Shown: one piece after another, positions 18,031 through 27,381 of the stretch
How the letters are laid out: each line of letters starts with the position of its first letter
Position numbering within the stretch: position 1 is the first letter of the stretch
From: Campylobacter sp. MG1
Lineage (GTDB): Bacteria; Campylobacterota; Campylobacteria; Campylobacterales; Campylobacteraceae
Length of the DNA: 64,000 bases
Direction: 5' to 3'
Assembly: GCF_026616895.1 (NCBI RefSeq)
Contig: NZ_JANYME010000005.1
Span: forward strand, 62,001-126,000
The notes under the pieces: generated by a model
What the model saw: only the letters and a program-made list of their open reading frames with translations
Told to the model about the DNA's origin: nothing
Databases searched by the model: none
Program-made: the position numbers and the translations under genes

Positions 18031-18084
18031 TACACTGATTTATTCTTATTAAAAATAAAATTCTTTATCAATATTTACTAATAA

Positions 18085-18090
18085 TATACT
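18085..18090 (+). promoter_or_regulatory. -10 box for the HMA/TonB-receptor cassette
   Basis: TATACT lies 35 bases upstream of the first HMA gene. It is the best -10 match in the gap after the aspA terminator, so the three-gene cassette likely has its own promoter. Confidence 0.5.
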
Positions 18091-18124
18091 AAAATTAAAA
18101 AATTATTAATTTTAAGGAGTAATT

Positions 18125-18382
18125 ATGAAAAAAGTATTTTTCTTAACTTTCATTGCAAATTTCTTATTTGCTGATGTTACCTACATATTAAATGTCAAAA
18201 ATATGGGTTGTGGTGGTTGTGCTAAAAAAATTATAGCTGCAACTGAAAATATAGCTAAGGTAAAAGATTATAAACCTGATTTTAAAACGAAAGATTTAAT
18301 TTTAACTTTTGGCGAAGATGTTGATATAAAAGAGATTGTTGCAAAAATAAATGAAGCAGGTTATAAGGCTATACAACAATGA
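18125..18382 (+). CDS. Small periplasmic HMA-domain metal-binding protein 1
   Basis: 85 residues: a 16-residue signal peptide (MKKVFFLTFIANFLFA) then one heavy-metal-associated (HMA) fold. The metal-binding loop is NMGCGGCAKK with Cys29 and Cys32, and the closing strand KINEAGYKAIQ is typical. HMA mini-proteins such as CopZ and MerP bind Cu(I) or Hg(II) through the two cysteines. The signal peptide places it outside the cytoplasm, unlike CopZ. Its stop overlaps the next gene by 4 bases. The metal is not determined by sequence. Confidence 0.85.
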   Translation: MKKVFFLTFIANFLFADVTYILNVKNMGCGGCAKKIIAATENIAKVKDYKPDFKTKDLILTFGEDVDIKEIVAKINEAGYKAIQQ

Positions 18383-18621
18383 AAGCGTTAATAATAACGC
18401 TTTTTGCTATAAATTTATATGCGAATACTTATTATATAAAAGATATGGCTTGTGAGGTTTGTGTAGATTTTATTAGTTTTTGTGCTAATAAAATTACTAA
18501 AAACTATAATGTAAATTTAAATAATAAAACTTTAATTATTAATGATAAAAAATATGATGAAAAAAAATTGCTAAAGTGCCTTGAAAAAGAAGGTTATAAA
18601 GCGACATTAAAATTAAATTAA
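18379..18621 (+). CDS. Small periplasmic HMA-like protein 2
   Basis: 80 residues, with a short signal peptide (MKALIITLFAINLYA) then a divergent HMA-like domain with the pair DMACEVCVDF (Cys25, Cys28), a further Cys33 or so in ISFCANK, and LLKCLEKEGYKATLK at the end. It lacks the small residues around the loop of protein 1, so metal affinity may differ. Translationally coupled to protein 1 by ATGA overlap. It may hand metal on, or act as a redox partner (inference). Confidence 0.75.
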   Translation: MKALIITLFAINLYANTYYIKDMACEVCVDFISFCANKITKNYNVNLNNKTLIINDKKYDEKKLLKCLEKEGYKATLKLN

Positions 18622-18654
18622 TTTATAATAAAACATTGGATTGGCAGGGGTAAT

Positions 18655-21012
18655 TTGAAATTTTATAAAATATACATACTTGTATCACTTAGTTTAAATG
18701 CTGTAACTTTAGATGAAATTCATATATATGATAATAGTTTAAATACCGATTACATAGGATTTTCTAGCACACTTTACAATAAAGAATATATAAATAATCA
18801 AAATAAAATAAATCATAGCTTAGATGAACTTTTAAAAAAACATACAAATATAAGAGTAAGTGTAGATAAAAATACCACTAATTCATATTCGTTAAAACCA
18901 GAGGATTTTTCTATAAATGGAGCAAAAACTTATCAAAATCAAATGTATGTAGATGGTATAAATATTACAAGCACAATAGCTCCTAATAGATATAAATATC
19001 TATATAAAAATGTATGGTTTAATCCATCTTTAGGCTCTTACGGACTAAATATTGATTCATCATTACTTGAAAATTTAAATGTGCATGATAGTTTTGTAAG
19101 TGCTAGTTACGGAGGATTTTTAGGTGGAGTAATTGATGGAAAAATAAAAAATCCAACAAAAAAACCTAGTGGAGCAATTAATATGTCTTATACAACACAA
19201 GAAAACGCTTTCATTGATGAAAAAATTAGACAAAATTATTCTACAGGATATGGATACCAAGATTTTAGCAATTATTATAAAAGATATTTAAGTGCTGATT
19301 TTAGTTCTTATTTAAATGATACTTTTGGTTTTTTATTTTTTGTGAGTGATAATTATTCTAAAGCAAAAGTAAAAAAGAAAGATATTTATACCATTGATAG
19401 CGTAAGCGAAAGAACTAATACTATATTATTAAAAACTCAAAAAGACTATGAAAATCATACACTATATTCAGTATTTTTATATAATCCTATGAGTGTTAAA
19501 CAATTTCAAGAAGGCGTAATTAATTCTAATATGAATGTAAAATATGGTGGTTATAGCATTGCTTTTAATTTAGAAAGTAATTTAAAAAATTTACAAATAA
19601 ATCAACATTTATCATTTTTAAAATCTAATTCATCAAGAATTTATGATAACAAAGTGCAATACCAACTCATTTTGCCATCAGGAGCAAAACAAAGCTATGG
19701 TGGATTAGGTGATACATTACAAAAAGAAAAAAGCTATCAATATAAAATTGATTTAAAAACAAATGAATTTAAAGCTAAAAATCTAACATATGATTTTAAT
19801 TTTGGTTTTGAATTTATTAAAAACCAAGGAGAAATAAATAGAATAAGCCCTTATACAAGATATGAAAATCCAACTCCTTTACAAAATAATTTAAACTGTA
19901 AACTAAATGATAAAAGCTGTATAAATAATCAATATTTTCAATACTATGAAACACATTATGCAAATAGTAAAAAATATATAAATAATTATGGTGTATTTAT
20001 TGAAGGGAATGCAAATTATGATAATTTTAGGTTAAGACTTGGATTAAGGGGTGATTATGATAGTTTAAGTAAAAAATTTAATCTAGCACCTAGAAGTGGA
20101 GTAGAATATTATTTAAGCGACAATCAGGCTTTAGGATTTGGTTTTAATAAATATTTTGATAAAGGACTTTTAACATATTTACTTTTTGATGATTATTTTA
20201 GTGGATATGAGGAATATACAAGAACTAGTTATGATGATACTTGGGTGCTTAAAAACAAATGGAAAAAAGATAGAGTATTTAAAGGACTTAAAAGCCCTTA
20301 TGCTAACGAATTTAGCGTTTATTATAACGCCGAATTTAATTATTTTAAAATGCTTTTAAAATATGTTAAACGTAAAACTTATAACGAAATTTATTCATCA
20401 AGTCAAAAAGATTTAGGCTTAGAAAACATTGATGGAGTTGAGAATAATTATAGCGTTTATCACAATGATAAAAAAACAAATAGTGATATTATAAGCCTTA
20501 ATTTATCTAGTAGTAAGCCATTAAATATTTTTAATACTCAAAATTATTTTGATTTAAACCTTAGTTATATACATAAAACTGGTAGTACGATGGAATATTC
20601 TAGCAATAAAGGCTATGATATTATATATCATAATAAAATCATTAAATCTAGTGAATTACCATTTATTTATGAACCATTTACAGCAAATCTAACCCATACT
20701 TTAATTTATAATAATTTTAAATTAAATAATTATTTTACATTTCATTCAAGTTCTAATAATCTTTTTAATACATATGATAATGCATTAAAAAAACGAATAT
20801 ATAGCGATATTAGACTTAAACATTACTACACTTGGGATTTAGGATTAAGCTATATAAAAAAATTAAAAAATAATCAATTAATTGCAAATTTCAATATAAG
20901 CAACATAACAAATTCTAAAAATACAATAGGAGTATTTAATTGTAACAATGAAGTATGTTTTAATTATGATAATAGTAGAACATATAATTTTAATATATCT
21001 TATATATTTTAA
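18655..21012 (+). CDS. TonB-dependent outer-membrane receptor
   Basis: 785 residues from a TTG start with AGGGG 6 bases upstream; the next in-frame ATG would remove the signal peptide. A hydrophobic signal (YKIYILVSLSLNAVT) leads to a TonB-box-like LDEIHIYDN, then a plug domain (HSLDELLKKHTNIRVS, DGINITSTIAP, GGFLGGVIDGKIKNP) and a long beta-barrel ending in aromatic residues (YNFNISYIF), as barrels do. The barrel contains FIEGNANYDNFRLRLGLRGDYDS. Substrate is unknown; the two HMA proteins immediately upstream suggest a metal or metal chelate. No Fur box was recognised upstream. Confidence 0.88.
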   Translation: MKFYKIYILVSLSLNAVTLDEIHIYDNSLNTDYIGFSSTLYNKEYINNQNKINHSLDELLKKHTNIRVSVDKNTTNSYSLKPEDFSINGAKTYQNQMYVDGINITSTIAPNRYKYLYKNVWFNPSLGSYGLNIDSSLLENLNVHDSFVSASYGGFLGGVIDGKIKNPTKKPSGAINMSYTTQENAFIDEKIRQNYSTGYGYQDFSNYYKRYLSADFSSYLNDTFGFLFFVSDNYSKAKVKKKDIYTIDSVSERTNTILLKTQKDYENHTLYSVFLYNPMSVKQFQEGVINSNMNVKYGGYSIAFNLESNLKNLQINQHLSFLKSNSSRIYDNKVQYQLILPSGAKQSYGGLGDTLQKEKSYQYKIDLKTNEFKAKNLTYDFNFGFEFIKNQGEINRISPYTRYENPTPLQNNLNCKLNDKSCINNQYFQYYETHYANSKKYINNYGVFIEGNANYDNFRLRLGLRGDYDSLSKKFNLAPRSGVEYYLSDNQALGFGFNKYFDKGLLTYLLFDDYFSGYEEYTRTSYDDTWVLKNKWKKDRVFKGLKSPYANEFSVYYNAEFNYFKMLLKYVKRKTYNEIYSSSQKDLGLENIDGVENNYSVYHNDKKTNSDIISLNLSSSKPLNIFNTQNYFDLNLSYIHKTGSTMEYSSNKGYDIIYHNKIIKSSELPFIYEPFTANLTHTLIYNNFKLNNYFTFHSSSNNLFNTYDNALKKRIYSDIRLKHYYTWDLGLSYIKKLKNNQLIANFNISNITNSKNTIGVFNCNNEVCFNYDNSRTYNFNISYIF

Positions 21013-21031
21013 GCCCAAAATGGGCTTAAAA
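21007..21031. terminator. Bidirectional terminator between TonB receptor and assT genes
   Basis: A perfect 11-bp stem (TTTTAAGCCCA / TGGGCTTAAAA, loop AAA) fills the gap between two convergent stop codons. T/A-rich flanks let it serve both strands. Confidence 0.85.
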
Positions 21032-22867
21032 TTATTTACTAAGTGCTTTGCCTAAATCAAACGGCCACGCTTGATAACCAGTCGCATCTTTAATTTGCAT
21101 TTCAACACTTGGTTCTTTTGCTCCATATTTAAATTCCATTAAATAAGGGCTTGGAGCTGATAACCACGCACCTTTTGCCATATCAAAATCACCTCCAGCA
21201 GTTGCTGAATAAACTGATATTGATTTTTTATCAGAATTATATTTGGTAATAGAAGTAACTGGACTATACCAACTATTTCCACGCTCTTTTCCATATTCCC
21301 AAACTTGTTCAACGCTCATTTTTTTCTCATCTATTTTATAAACAACTGCACGAGAGTATTTATCAGTTGGAAACGCAGGTTGTTCCATACCACGACTATC
21401 TCCATTATCAAAAACTGTTATATAAGTAATACCTTTTTTACTCATTTCATTAATAATATAAGCTGTGTGCTGAGTCCAAGTGAAGTCAAATCCGCCTTCA
21501 GGATTTTCATATCCTGGGCATTTACTATATTCATCATCACACTCAATTTTTTTACCTTTATTATCCACAGGTTGTAATAAGTATTTTTTAAACTCATCTT
21601 TCCAACCTTTATGAGCACCTAAAATCCATTTGATTTTTTTATCACGACCAATTTTTACAACTGCATTTTGATGGCGAGATGAAATAATAATACTATCATC
21701 AATTTTATCATAACTTACGCTATTTACATGAGCCCAGTTTCTACCAGCACCACTTCCTACTATATCTCCAAATTTATCACTACTATCAAGTTTAGATATA
21801 TCATCTGAACTTAAAGTTTGTCCTGCTTTATTAGCGTCAACATTTAGACATACCGCACCTTGGTCTAATACTTTTAATGCTATATCTCTATATGGATCAA
21901 GTATTTCGTATAATCTCCAATCATCAACCACATTACCATCTCTATCAATTTCTACAATAACATCTCTTACCGTTCTTACATGTTTGCCGTCAGGACGAAT
22001 TGCATCAGCACTTGCAACTCTTAAAAAATAATTACCATTTGAAGCTATATCTAATTGATGAGAATAATCTACATAATTAGCAGGTAAGCGACGATTGAAA
22101 ATCTCTCTTCCCATTATGTCGTATTTTGCATATCTTTGACCATATCCCCAAACTAAAGCACCATCACTATCTTGTTGGAAACCCATCATAACACCAGATT
22201 TATACTGTTGGTCAAAATCATATATAGGATTTGCAAACATATACCAACGAACATCGCCAGCTGTATCTAAAATATAATTTTCTGGATAATAATTCCACTC
22301 AAGAGCGCCTCCAGTTGGATTATTCCAAACAACTCTAGCTGCTTGTCCACCTTTTTTATCAATATTATTAACAAAATATAATCTATCTTTAAATTCATTA
22401 TCAACTTTTTTTACTTCTACATTTGAAAAGAATGCACCTTTTTTAAATTTAGTTCCACTAGGCTCTACATAAATAGCTGCTGCATATAATTTATATTCTT
22501 CGTTTTCTATTCTTTCACTTTTACCATTTGCTTCTTTTGTATAGCTAACCTTAACCGTATTATAATAATCAGGATATAGTCCAAAAACTGGAATTCCACC
22601 GTGAGTTAATAAAAATTTATTAGCAACATTATATTTTAGAGGAACTCCATTTTCCTTAGGAACAATTTCAACACTAACATCACTTAATTTATAACCACCA
22701 TTTTTAATAACTGCTGTAAGGGGAGCGATTTTGTAAGGATTCATTATTACTTCGCCTATCTTACCTTGCTTTTCATGGTCAATAGCTGCTCCACTAGCAC
22801 CACCTATAGCATAAGCACTTGTTGAAAGAATTGCAGCTGCTGCAAACCAACTTAAAATTTTATTCAT
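21032..22867 (-). CDS. assT: Periplasmic arylsulfate sulfotransferase, paralogue 1
   Basis: 611 residues with a signal peptide (cleavage after SAYA, residue 20). AssT moves sulfate between phenolic sulfate esters and phenols by a sulfo-histidine intermediate, without PAPS. Residues matching the E. coli catalytic set (assigned from memory) are His270 (DYSHQL), His380 (NWAHVNS), Arg398 (SSRHQ) and the nucleophile His467 (WTQHT). Cys443 and Cys450 flank the site like the E. coli structural disulfide. The N-terminal beta domain and six-bladed propeller spans fit by length. Third and last assT of the operon; the DsbA/DsbI genes upstream should make its disulfide. Confidence 0.93.
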   Translation of the reverse strand: MNKILSWFAAAAILSTSAYAIGGASGAAIDHEKQGKIGEVIMNPYKIAPLTAVIKNGGYKLSDVSVEIVPKENGVPLKYNVANKFLLTHGGIPVFGLYPDYYNTVKVSYTKEANGKSERIENEEYKLYAAAIYVEPSGTKFKKGAFFSNVEVKKVDNEFKDRLYFVNNIDKKGGQAARVVWNNPTGGALEWNYYPENYILDTAGDVRWYMFANPIYDFDQQYKSGVMMGFQQDSDGALVWGYGQRYAKYDIMGREIFNRRLPANYVDYSHQLDIASNGNYFLRVASADAIRPDGKHVRTVRDVIVEIDRDGNVVDDWRLYEILDPYRDIALKVLDQGAVCLNVDANKAGQTLSSDDISKLDSSDKFGDIVGSGAGRNWAHVNSVSYDKIDDSIIISSRHQNAVVKIGRDKKIKWILGAHKGWKDEFKKYLLQPVDNKGKKIECDDEYSKCPGYENPEGGFDFTWTQHTAYIINEMSKKGITYITVFDNGDSRGMEQPAFPTDKYSRAVVYKIDEKKMSVEQVWEYGKERGNSWYSPVTSITKYNSDKKSISVYSATAGGDFDMAKGAWLSAPSPYLMEFKYGAKEPSVEMQIKDATGYQAWPFDLGKALSK

Positions 22868-22892
22868 ATTTTTCTCCTTTAATTTTTTAATT

Positions 22893-24731
22893 TTATTTAA
22901 ACGCTTTTTCTAAGCTAACAGGCATCGCTTGATAACCAATTCCTGTTCCTGTAAATTGAATTTGAACTGATGGAGTTTTACTTCCCCATTTAAATTCATC
23001 AATCTCTGGCTTTGGCTCACCTATAGCCTTACCAGCACTTAAATCAAATGCCATTCCAGCAGTTGCACTATAAGTTACTATAGAATCTGTATCTTTATAA
23101 TACTCAGTAAGCGATGTAACAGGGCTATACCACTCATTTCCACGCTCTTTTCCATATTCCCACACTTGCTCAACTGTCATATTTTTTTGGTCTATTTTAT
23201 AAACTACAGCACGAGAATATTTATCTGTTGAAAAAGCAGGTTGTTCTATACCCCTAGCATCACCATTATCAAATGCACTTATATAAATATATCTTTTGTC
23301 TGATTTTGAATCAATTCTCCAACCTGTATGCTGTGTCCATGTAAAGTCAAATCCACCTTCAGAATTTTCGTATCCTGGACATTTACTATATTCATCATCA
23401 CAAACAATTTTTTTACCTTTGCTATCAACAGGTTGTAATAAAGCTGCTTTAAATTTATCATTCCAACCTTTATGAGCACCTAAAATCCATTTTACCTTTT
23501 TATCACGGCCAATTTTAATAATAGCACTTTGATGGCGAGATGAGATTATGATGCTATCATCAGTTGGGTCATAATCAACACTATTTACATGGGCCCAATT
23601 ACGACCAACACCAGTTCCTGCTATATCTCCAAATTTATCACTACTATCAAGTTTTGCTAACTCTTCATCACTTATAGTTTGTCCTGCTTTACTAGCATCA
23701 ACATTTAAACATACTGCACCTTGGTCTAATGCTTTTATCACATTACTTCTATATGGATCTAAAATTTCAAAAAGTTTCCAATCATCAACAACATTACCAT
23801 GTTCATCAACCTCAACTATCACATCACGAACTGTTCTTACACTTTTTCCATCTGGTCTTAATGCATGAGCTGAAGCAACCCTTAATAAATAATGTCCATT
23901 TTGCATATTATCAACAGCGTGAGATGCATCAATATAATTTAGTGGTAGTTGTCTATTAAACACTTCTTTACCCATCAAATCATATTTTGCATATCTTTGT
24001 CCAAAACTAAAAGAAAACGCACCATCTGTATTTTGATGAAAACCCATCATAATACCACGATTATATATGTTATTCCAATCCATAAGTTTATCAGCATCAA
24101 AATACCATCTAATCTCACCTTTAGTATCAATTATAAATGCATTTGAACTTTCATCCCATTCCATAGCACCACCTACTGGATTATTCCAAACTGATTTTGA
24201 ACTGTGTGCTGCTATTTTTCCCGGAGCATTATTTACTAAATAAAGTCTATTTGCAAATTCAGGTTCAACTTTTAATACTTTCACACTTTCAAAAGGAACA
24301 CCTCTTTGCATGGCACTACCACTAGGTGTCATATTTACACCCGAAGTAGTTATTTTATAAATTTCATCTACAACTTTTTCAACCTTATCATTTATTTTTT
24401 TTGTATAACTTACCTTAACAGTATTTTGATAATTAGGATAAAGCCCAAAAACAGGAATGCCCCCATAAGTCTTAGCTCTTTGAGAATCAACTTGATATTT
24501 AATAATTTGTCCATTTTCTTTTGGAACTATCGTTACTTCAATATCACTTAATTCATAACCGCCATTCATAATAACAGCTGTTAATGGAGAATATCCATAA
24601 GGATTTAAATTTACAGCTCCTAATTTACCTTGAACATACCAATCAATCTTAGCACCACTAGCACCACCTATAGCATAAGCACTTGTTGAAAGAATTGCAG
24701 CTGCTGCAAATAAACTCAATACCTTTTTCAT
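22893..24731 (-). CDS. assT: Periplasmic arylsulfate sulfotransferase, paralogue 2
   Basis: 612 residues, signal peptide almost identical to paralogue 1 (AAAAILSTSAYAIGGASGA), pointing to recent duplication or conversion of that part. Catalytic segments DASHAVD, NWAHVNS, SSRHQSA and WTQHTG are present, as is the VCDDEYSKC cysteine pair. The helix and linker segments (residues 135-230) differ most from its neighbours, and the C-terminus is distinct (GIGYQAMPVSLEKAF). These differences fit divergence in acceptor or donor specificity. Own ribosome site (AAAGGAG) upstream. Confidence 0.93.
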   Translation of the reverse strand: MKKVLSLFAAAAILSTSAYAIGGASGAKIDWYVQGKLGAVNLNPYGYSPLTAVIMNGGYELSDIEVTIVPKENGQIIKYQVDSQRAKTYGGIPVFGLYPNYQNTVKVSYTKKINDKVEKVVDEIYKITTSGVNMTPSGSAMQRGVPFESVKVLKVEPEFANRLYLVNNAPGKIAAHSSKSVWNNPVGGAMEWDESSNAFIIDTKGEIRWYFDADKLMDWNNIYNRGIMMGFHQNTDGAFSFSFGQRYAKYDLMGKEVFNRQLPLNYIDASHAVDNMQNGHYLLRVASAHALRPDGKSVRTVRDVIVEVDEHGNVVDDWKLFEILDPYRSNVIKALDQGAVCLNVDASKAGQTISDEELAKLDSSDKFGDIAGTGVGRNWAHVNSVDYDPTDDSIIISSRHQSAIIKIGRDKKVKWILGAHKGWNDKFKAALLQPVDSKGKKIVCDDEYSKCPGYENSEGGFDFTWTQHTGWRIDSKSDKRYIYISAFDNGDARGIEQPAFSTDKYSRAVVYKIDQKNMTVEQVWEYGKERGNEWYSPVTSLTEYYKDTDSIVTYSATAGMAFDLSAGKAIGEPKPEIDEFKWGSKTPSVQIQFTGTGIGYQAMPVSLEKAFK

Positions 24732-24770
24732 TTTAATCTCCTTTAAAAAATTAATACATTAACAATTACA

Positions 24771-26603
24771 TTACTTAAATGCTTCATCTATATGAATAGG
24801 ATAAGCACGATAACCTATAGTTCCACCCATATTTTTAAATCTTAATTCAAATAGCACTTCTTTTGTCTTATAATCAACTTCATTTAAAATTGGCTCAGTT
24901 ACACCTGTTTTTGTAAGTAATTTTCCTAAACCTGCAGTAGCTGAATACATAAATACTGAATTTGTTTTTGGAAAATACTCAGTTATAGAAGTTATAGGGC
25001 TATACCAATCAAATCCCCTTTCTTTACCATATTCCCATACTTGCTCAACTGTCATTTTTTTCTCATTAATTTTATATATTACGCCACGAGAATATTTATC
25101 TGTTGGAAATGCAGGTTGTTCCATACCTCTAGTATCTCCATTATCAAATACGCTAACATAAACTTCATCTTTATTTGACATACTTGGAATTACATATGCA
25201 GTATGTTGTGTCCAAGACCAATCAAAACCACCTTCAGTATTTTCATATCCAGGACATTTACTATAACCATCATCGCATTCAATTTTTCTACCCTTACTAT
25301 CAACTGGCTGTAGTAAATATTTTTTAAATTCATCACCCCAACCTTTATGAGCACTCAATATCCATTTTATTTTCTTATCTCTACCTAGTTTTACAACTGC
25401 ACTTTGATGGCGAATTGATAAAACAACACTATCATCTCTTTTATCATAATTTGCACTATTAATATGAGCCCAATTACGACCAACTCCAACGCCTGTAACA
25501 TCACCAAATGGAGAATTTTTATCTTCTAAATCTTCCTTAGATGCAACCTTTCCAGCTTTTTGCTCATCCACATTTAGACACACTGCACCTTGATCAAGTA
25601 CTAACAAATTTGTATCTCTATAAGGATCTAAAATATCATAAGTCTTCCATTCATCTAATACATTGCCATTAGAGTCTAGCTCTATAATAACATCACGAAC
25701 ACTTCTTACATTTTTACCATCTTTTCGTTTTTGATCACCACTTGCAACTCTAAGTATATATGTGCCTTTATCTGTTTCTTCTATGTGATGAGAAAAATCA
25801 ACATAACCTAATGGTAAGCGACGATTAAAGATTTCTCTACCCATTAAATCATATTTCATATATCTTTGTCCCATTCCCCAAAGTAAATTACCATCTTTGG
25901 TTTGAACAAAACCCATCATATTACCTTTTTTATAAATATTATTTGGATCTCTAATTTCATCAGTTTTTAAATACCATCTAATATCCCCATTTGTATCTAC
26001 CATCCATACATAAGGTTCTAAGTCCCACTCCATAGCACCGCCTGATGGATGATTCCAAACAGCTTCACCGCTATTTGGTAGTGATGCACGAATTATGTGA
26101 TTAATTAAATAAAGATTATTTTTAAACTTATCATCAGATTTTTTAACAACTTCAGCATTTGGTAATATACCAGCTTGATTTGTGCCTGTTCCTAAATTAT
26201 AAACTGGTGGAGCATAAATTTTATATTCTTCATTAATTTTTTCTGCATTTTCTTTACCTACACTTCTAGTATAACTTACCTTCACAGTATTTACATAATC
26301 AGGATAAAGTCCAAAAACAGGTATTCCACCATGAGTTAAAATATCTTTATTGCTAGGATTATATGAAATTGTTATACCACCATTTTCTTTACCAACAACA
26401 CTAACACTAACATCTTTTATATCATAACCACCATTTTTAATAACAGCTGTAAGTGGAGCGATTTTATAAGGATTCATCATAACAGCACCAATTTGCCCAA
26501 CCGCTTTATAACTAACTGGACCACTAGCACCACCAATAGCATAGGCTTGAGTTGAAAATATAGCTGCACCTAAAGCTAAACTCATTAATAATTTACTTTT
26601 CAT
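24771..26603 (-). CDS. assT: Periplasmic arylsulfate sulfotransferase, paralogue 3
   Basis: 610 residues, the first assT downstream of the dsb genes. Signal peptide MKSKLLMSLALGAAIFSTQAYA differs from the other two. Catalytic histidine segments FSHHIE, NWAHINS, SIRHQSA and WTQHTA and the ECDDGYSKC pair are intact. It differs around residues 350-370 (KAGKVASKEDLEDKNSPFG) and at the end (IGYRAYPIHIDEAF). It starts 8 bases after the dsbI stop, so the two are surely cotranscribed. Confidence 0.93.
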   Translation of the reverse strand: MKSKLLMSLALGAAIFSTQAYAIGGASGPVSYKAVGQIGAVMMNPYKIAPLTAVIKNGGYDIKDVSVSVVGKENGGITISYNPSNKDILTHGGIPVFGLYPDYVNTVKVSYTRSVGKENAEKINEEYKIYAPPVYNLGTGTNQAGILPNAEVVKKSDDKFKNNLYLINHIIRASLPNSGEAVWNHPSGGAMEWDLEPYVWMVDTNGDIRWYLKTDEIRDPNNIYKKGNMMGFVQTKDGNLLWGMGQRYMKYDLMGREIFNRRLPLGYVDFSHHIEETDKGTYILRVASGDQKRKDGKNVRSVRDVIIELDSNGNVLDEWKTYDILDPYRDTNLLVLDQGAVCLNVDEQKAGKVASKEDLEDKNSPFGDVTGVGVGRNWAHINSANYDKRDDSVVLSIRHQSAVVKLGRDKKIKWILSAHKGWGDEFKKYLLQPVDSKGRKIECDDGYSKCPGYENTEGGFDWSWTQHTAYVIPSMSNKDEVYVSVFDNGDTRGMEQPAFPTDKYSRGVIYKINEKKMTVEQVWEYGKERGFDWYSPITSITEYFPKTNSVFMYSATAGLGKLLTKTGVTEPILNEVDYKTKEVLFELRFKNMGGTIGYRAYPIHIDEAFK

Positions 26604-26611
26604 AATAACTC

Positions 26612-27370
26612 CTAAATTCCAGCTGCCATTGAAGCAATTTTTGCTGCTTTAATAGCATTTCCACTAAAAAATAAAATCAAAGTAATAGCTATTACAATAA
26701 TAGCACCAATTTTTGCACATTTGCAAGGTTTTGATATAAAGCCTATAAACATTGCTAAAAGTGCAACAAAACAACATACAAAGCATAATAAACATGCAAT
26801 TGCCATATTCATAAAATGCAAACTAGGTATTAAATACCAACCTTGCGAATAAAATCCATCTTCAAAATCGCCCGCTTCAGTTCCTACGAAAAATTGTTGA
26901 AAAGAACTTAAAGTAGCATAAGCATCTTCAGGCACGATAGGATTATCAAGACCACATTCTCCAGTAGGTAAAAACCAACCTGGTGCTAATTCGTGTAAAG
27001 GCAATGCAAAAGGATATATTGGAATTTCTCTACAACCTTGCACTCCACCAAAAGCATTTGCATTATGCACTGCTTCGTGAATTTCATTTAAAGTTATACA
27101 AAATCCAAAACCTATTAAACAACCATAAAAACCTAAAGTATATCCAATAATTCTAGTTAGTTGATGTGGATAAACAGCTGCTATTATGCCACCTATTGCC
27201 ATTACTATCATTGCATATCTAATATATACGCATTGTTCGCAAGGCTGCATATATAAATAATCTTGAAAGAAATAATGTGCTACACAAGTAAGACCTAGTG
27301 TAACAATAACCATTAATATCCATAAAAGCCTACCTTCTTGTAGGCTTGTTAATTTATTAAGAAGCTTCAT
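26612..27370 (-). CDS. dsbI: DsbI-type membrane thiol oxidoreductase (AssT-associated)
   Basis: 252 residues, four to five membrane helices. DsbB/DsbI proteins reoxidise periplasmic DsbA-like enzymes with quinone. The first cysteine pair is MQPCEQCVYIRY (Cys44, Cys47); the second set lies in the periplasmic loop (QGCREIPIYPF and GECGLDNP). The C-terminal extension with GWYLIPSLHFMNMA plus extra helices is longer than E. coli DsbB and usual for DsbI. It sits between the DsbA-like gene and assT, as dsbL-dsbI-assT sets do in other bacteria. TAAGGAG precedes the ATG. Confidence 0.9.
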   Translation of the reverse strand: MKLLNKLTSLQEGRLLWILMVIVTLGLTCVAHYFFQDYLYMQPCEQCVYIRYAMIVMAIGGIIAAVYPHQLTRIIGYTLGFYGCLIGFGFCITLNEIHEAVHNANAFGGVQGCREIPIYPFALPLHELAPGWFLPTGECGLDNPIVPEDAYATLSSFQQFFVGTEAGDFEDGFYSQGWYLIPSLHFMNMAIACLLCFVCCFVALLAMFIGFISKPCKCAKIGAIIVIAITLILFFSGNAIKAAKIASMAAGI

Positions 27371-27381
27371 AGCAAAACTCC

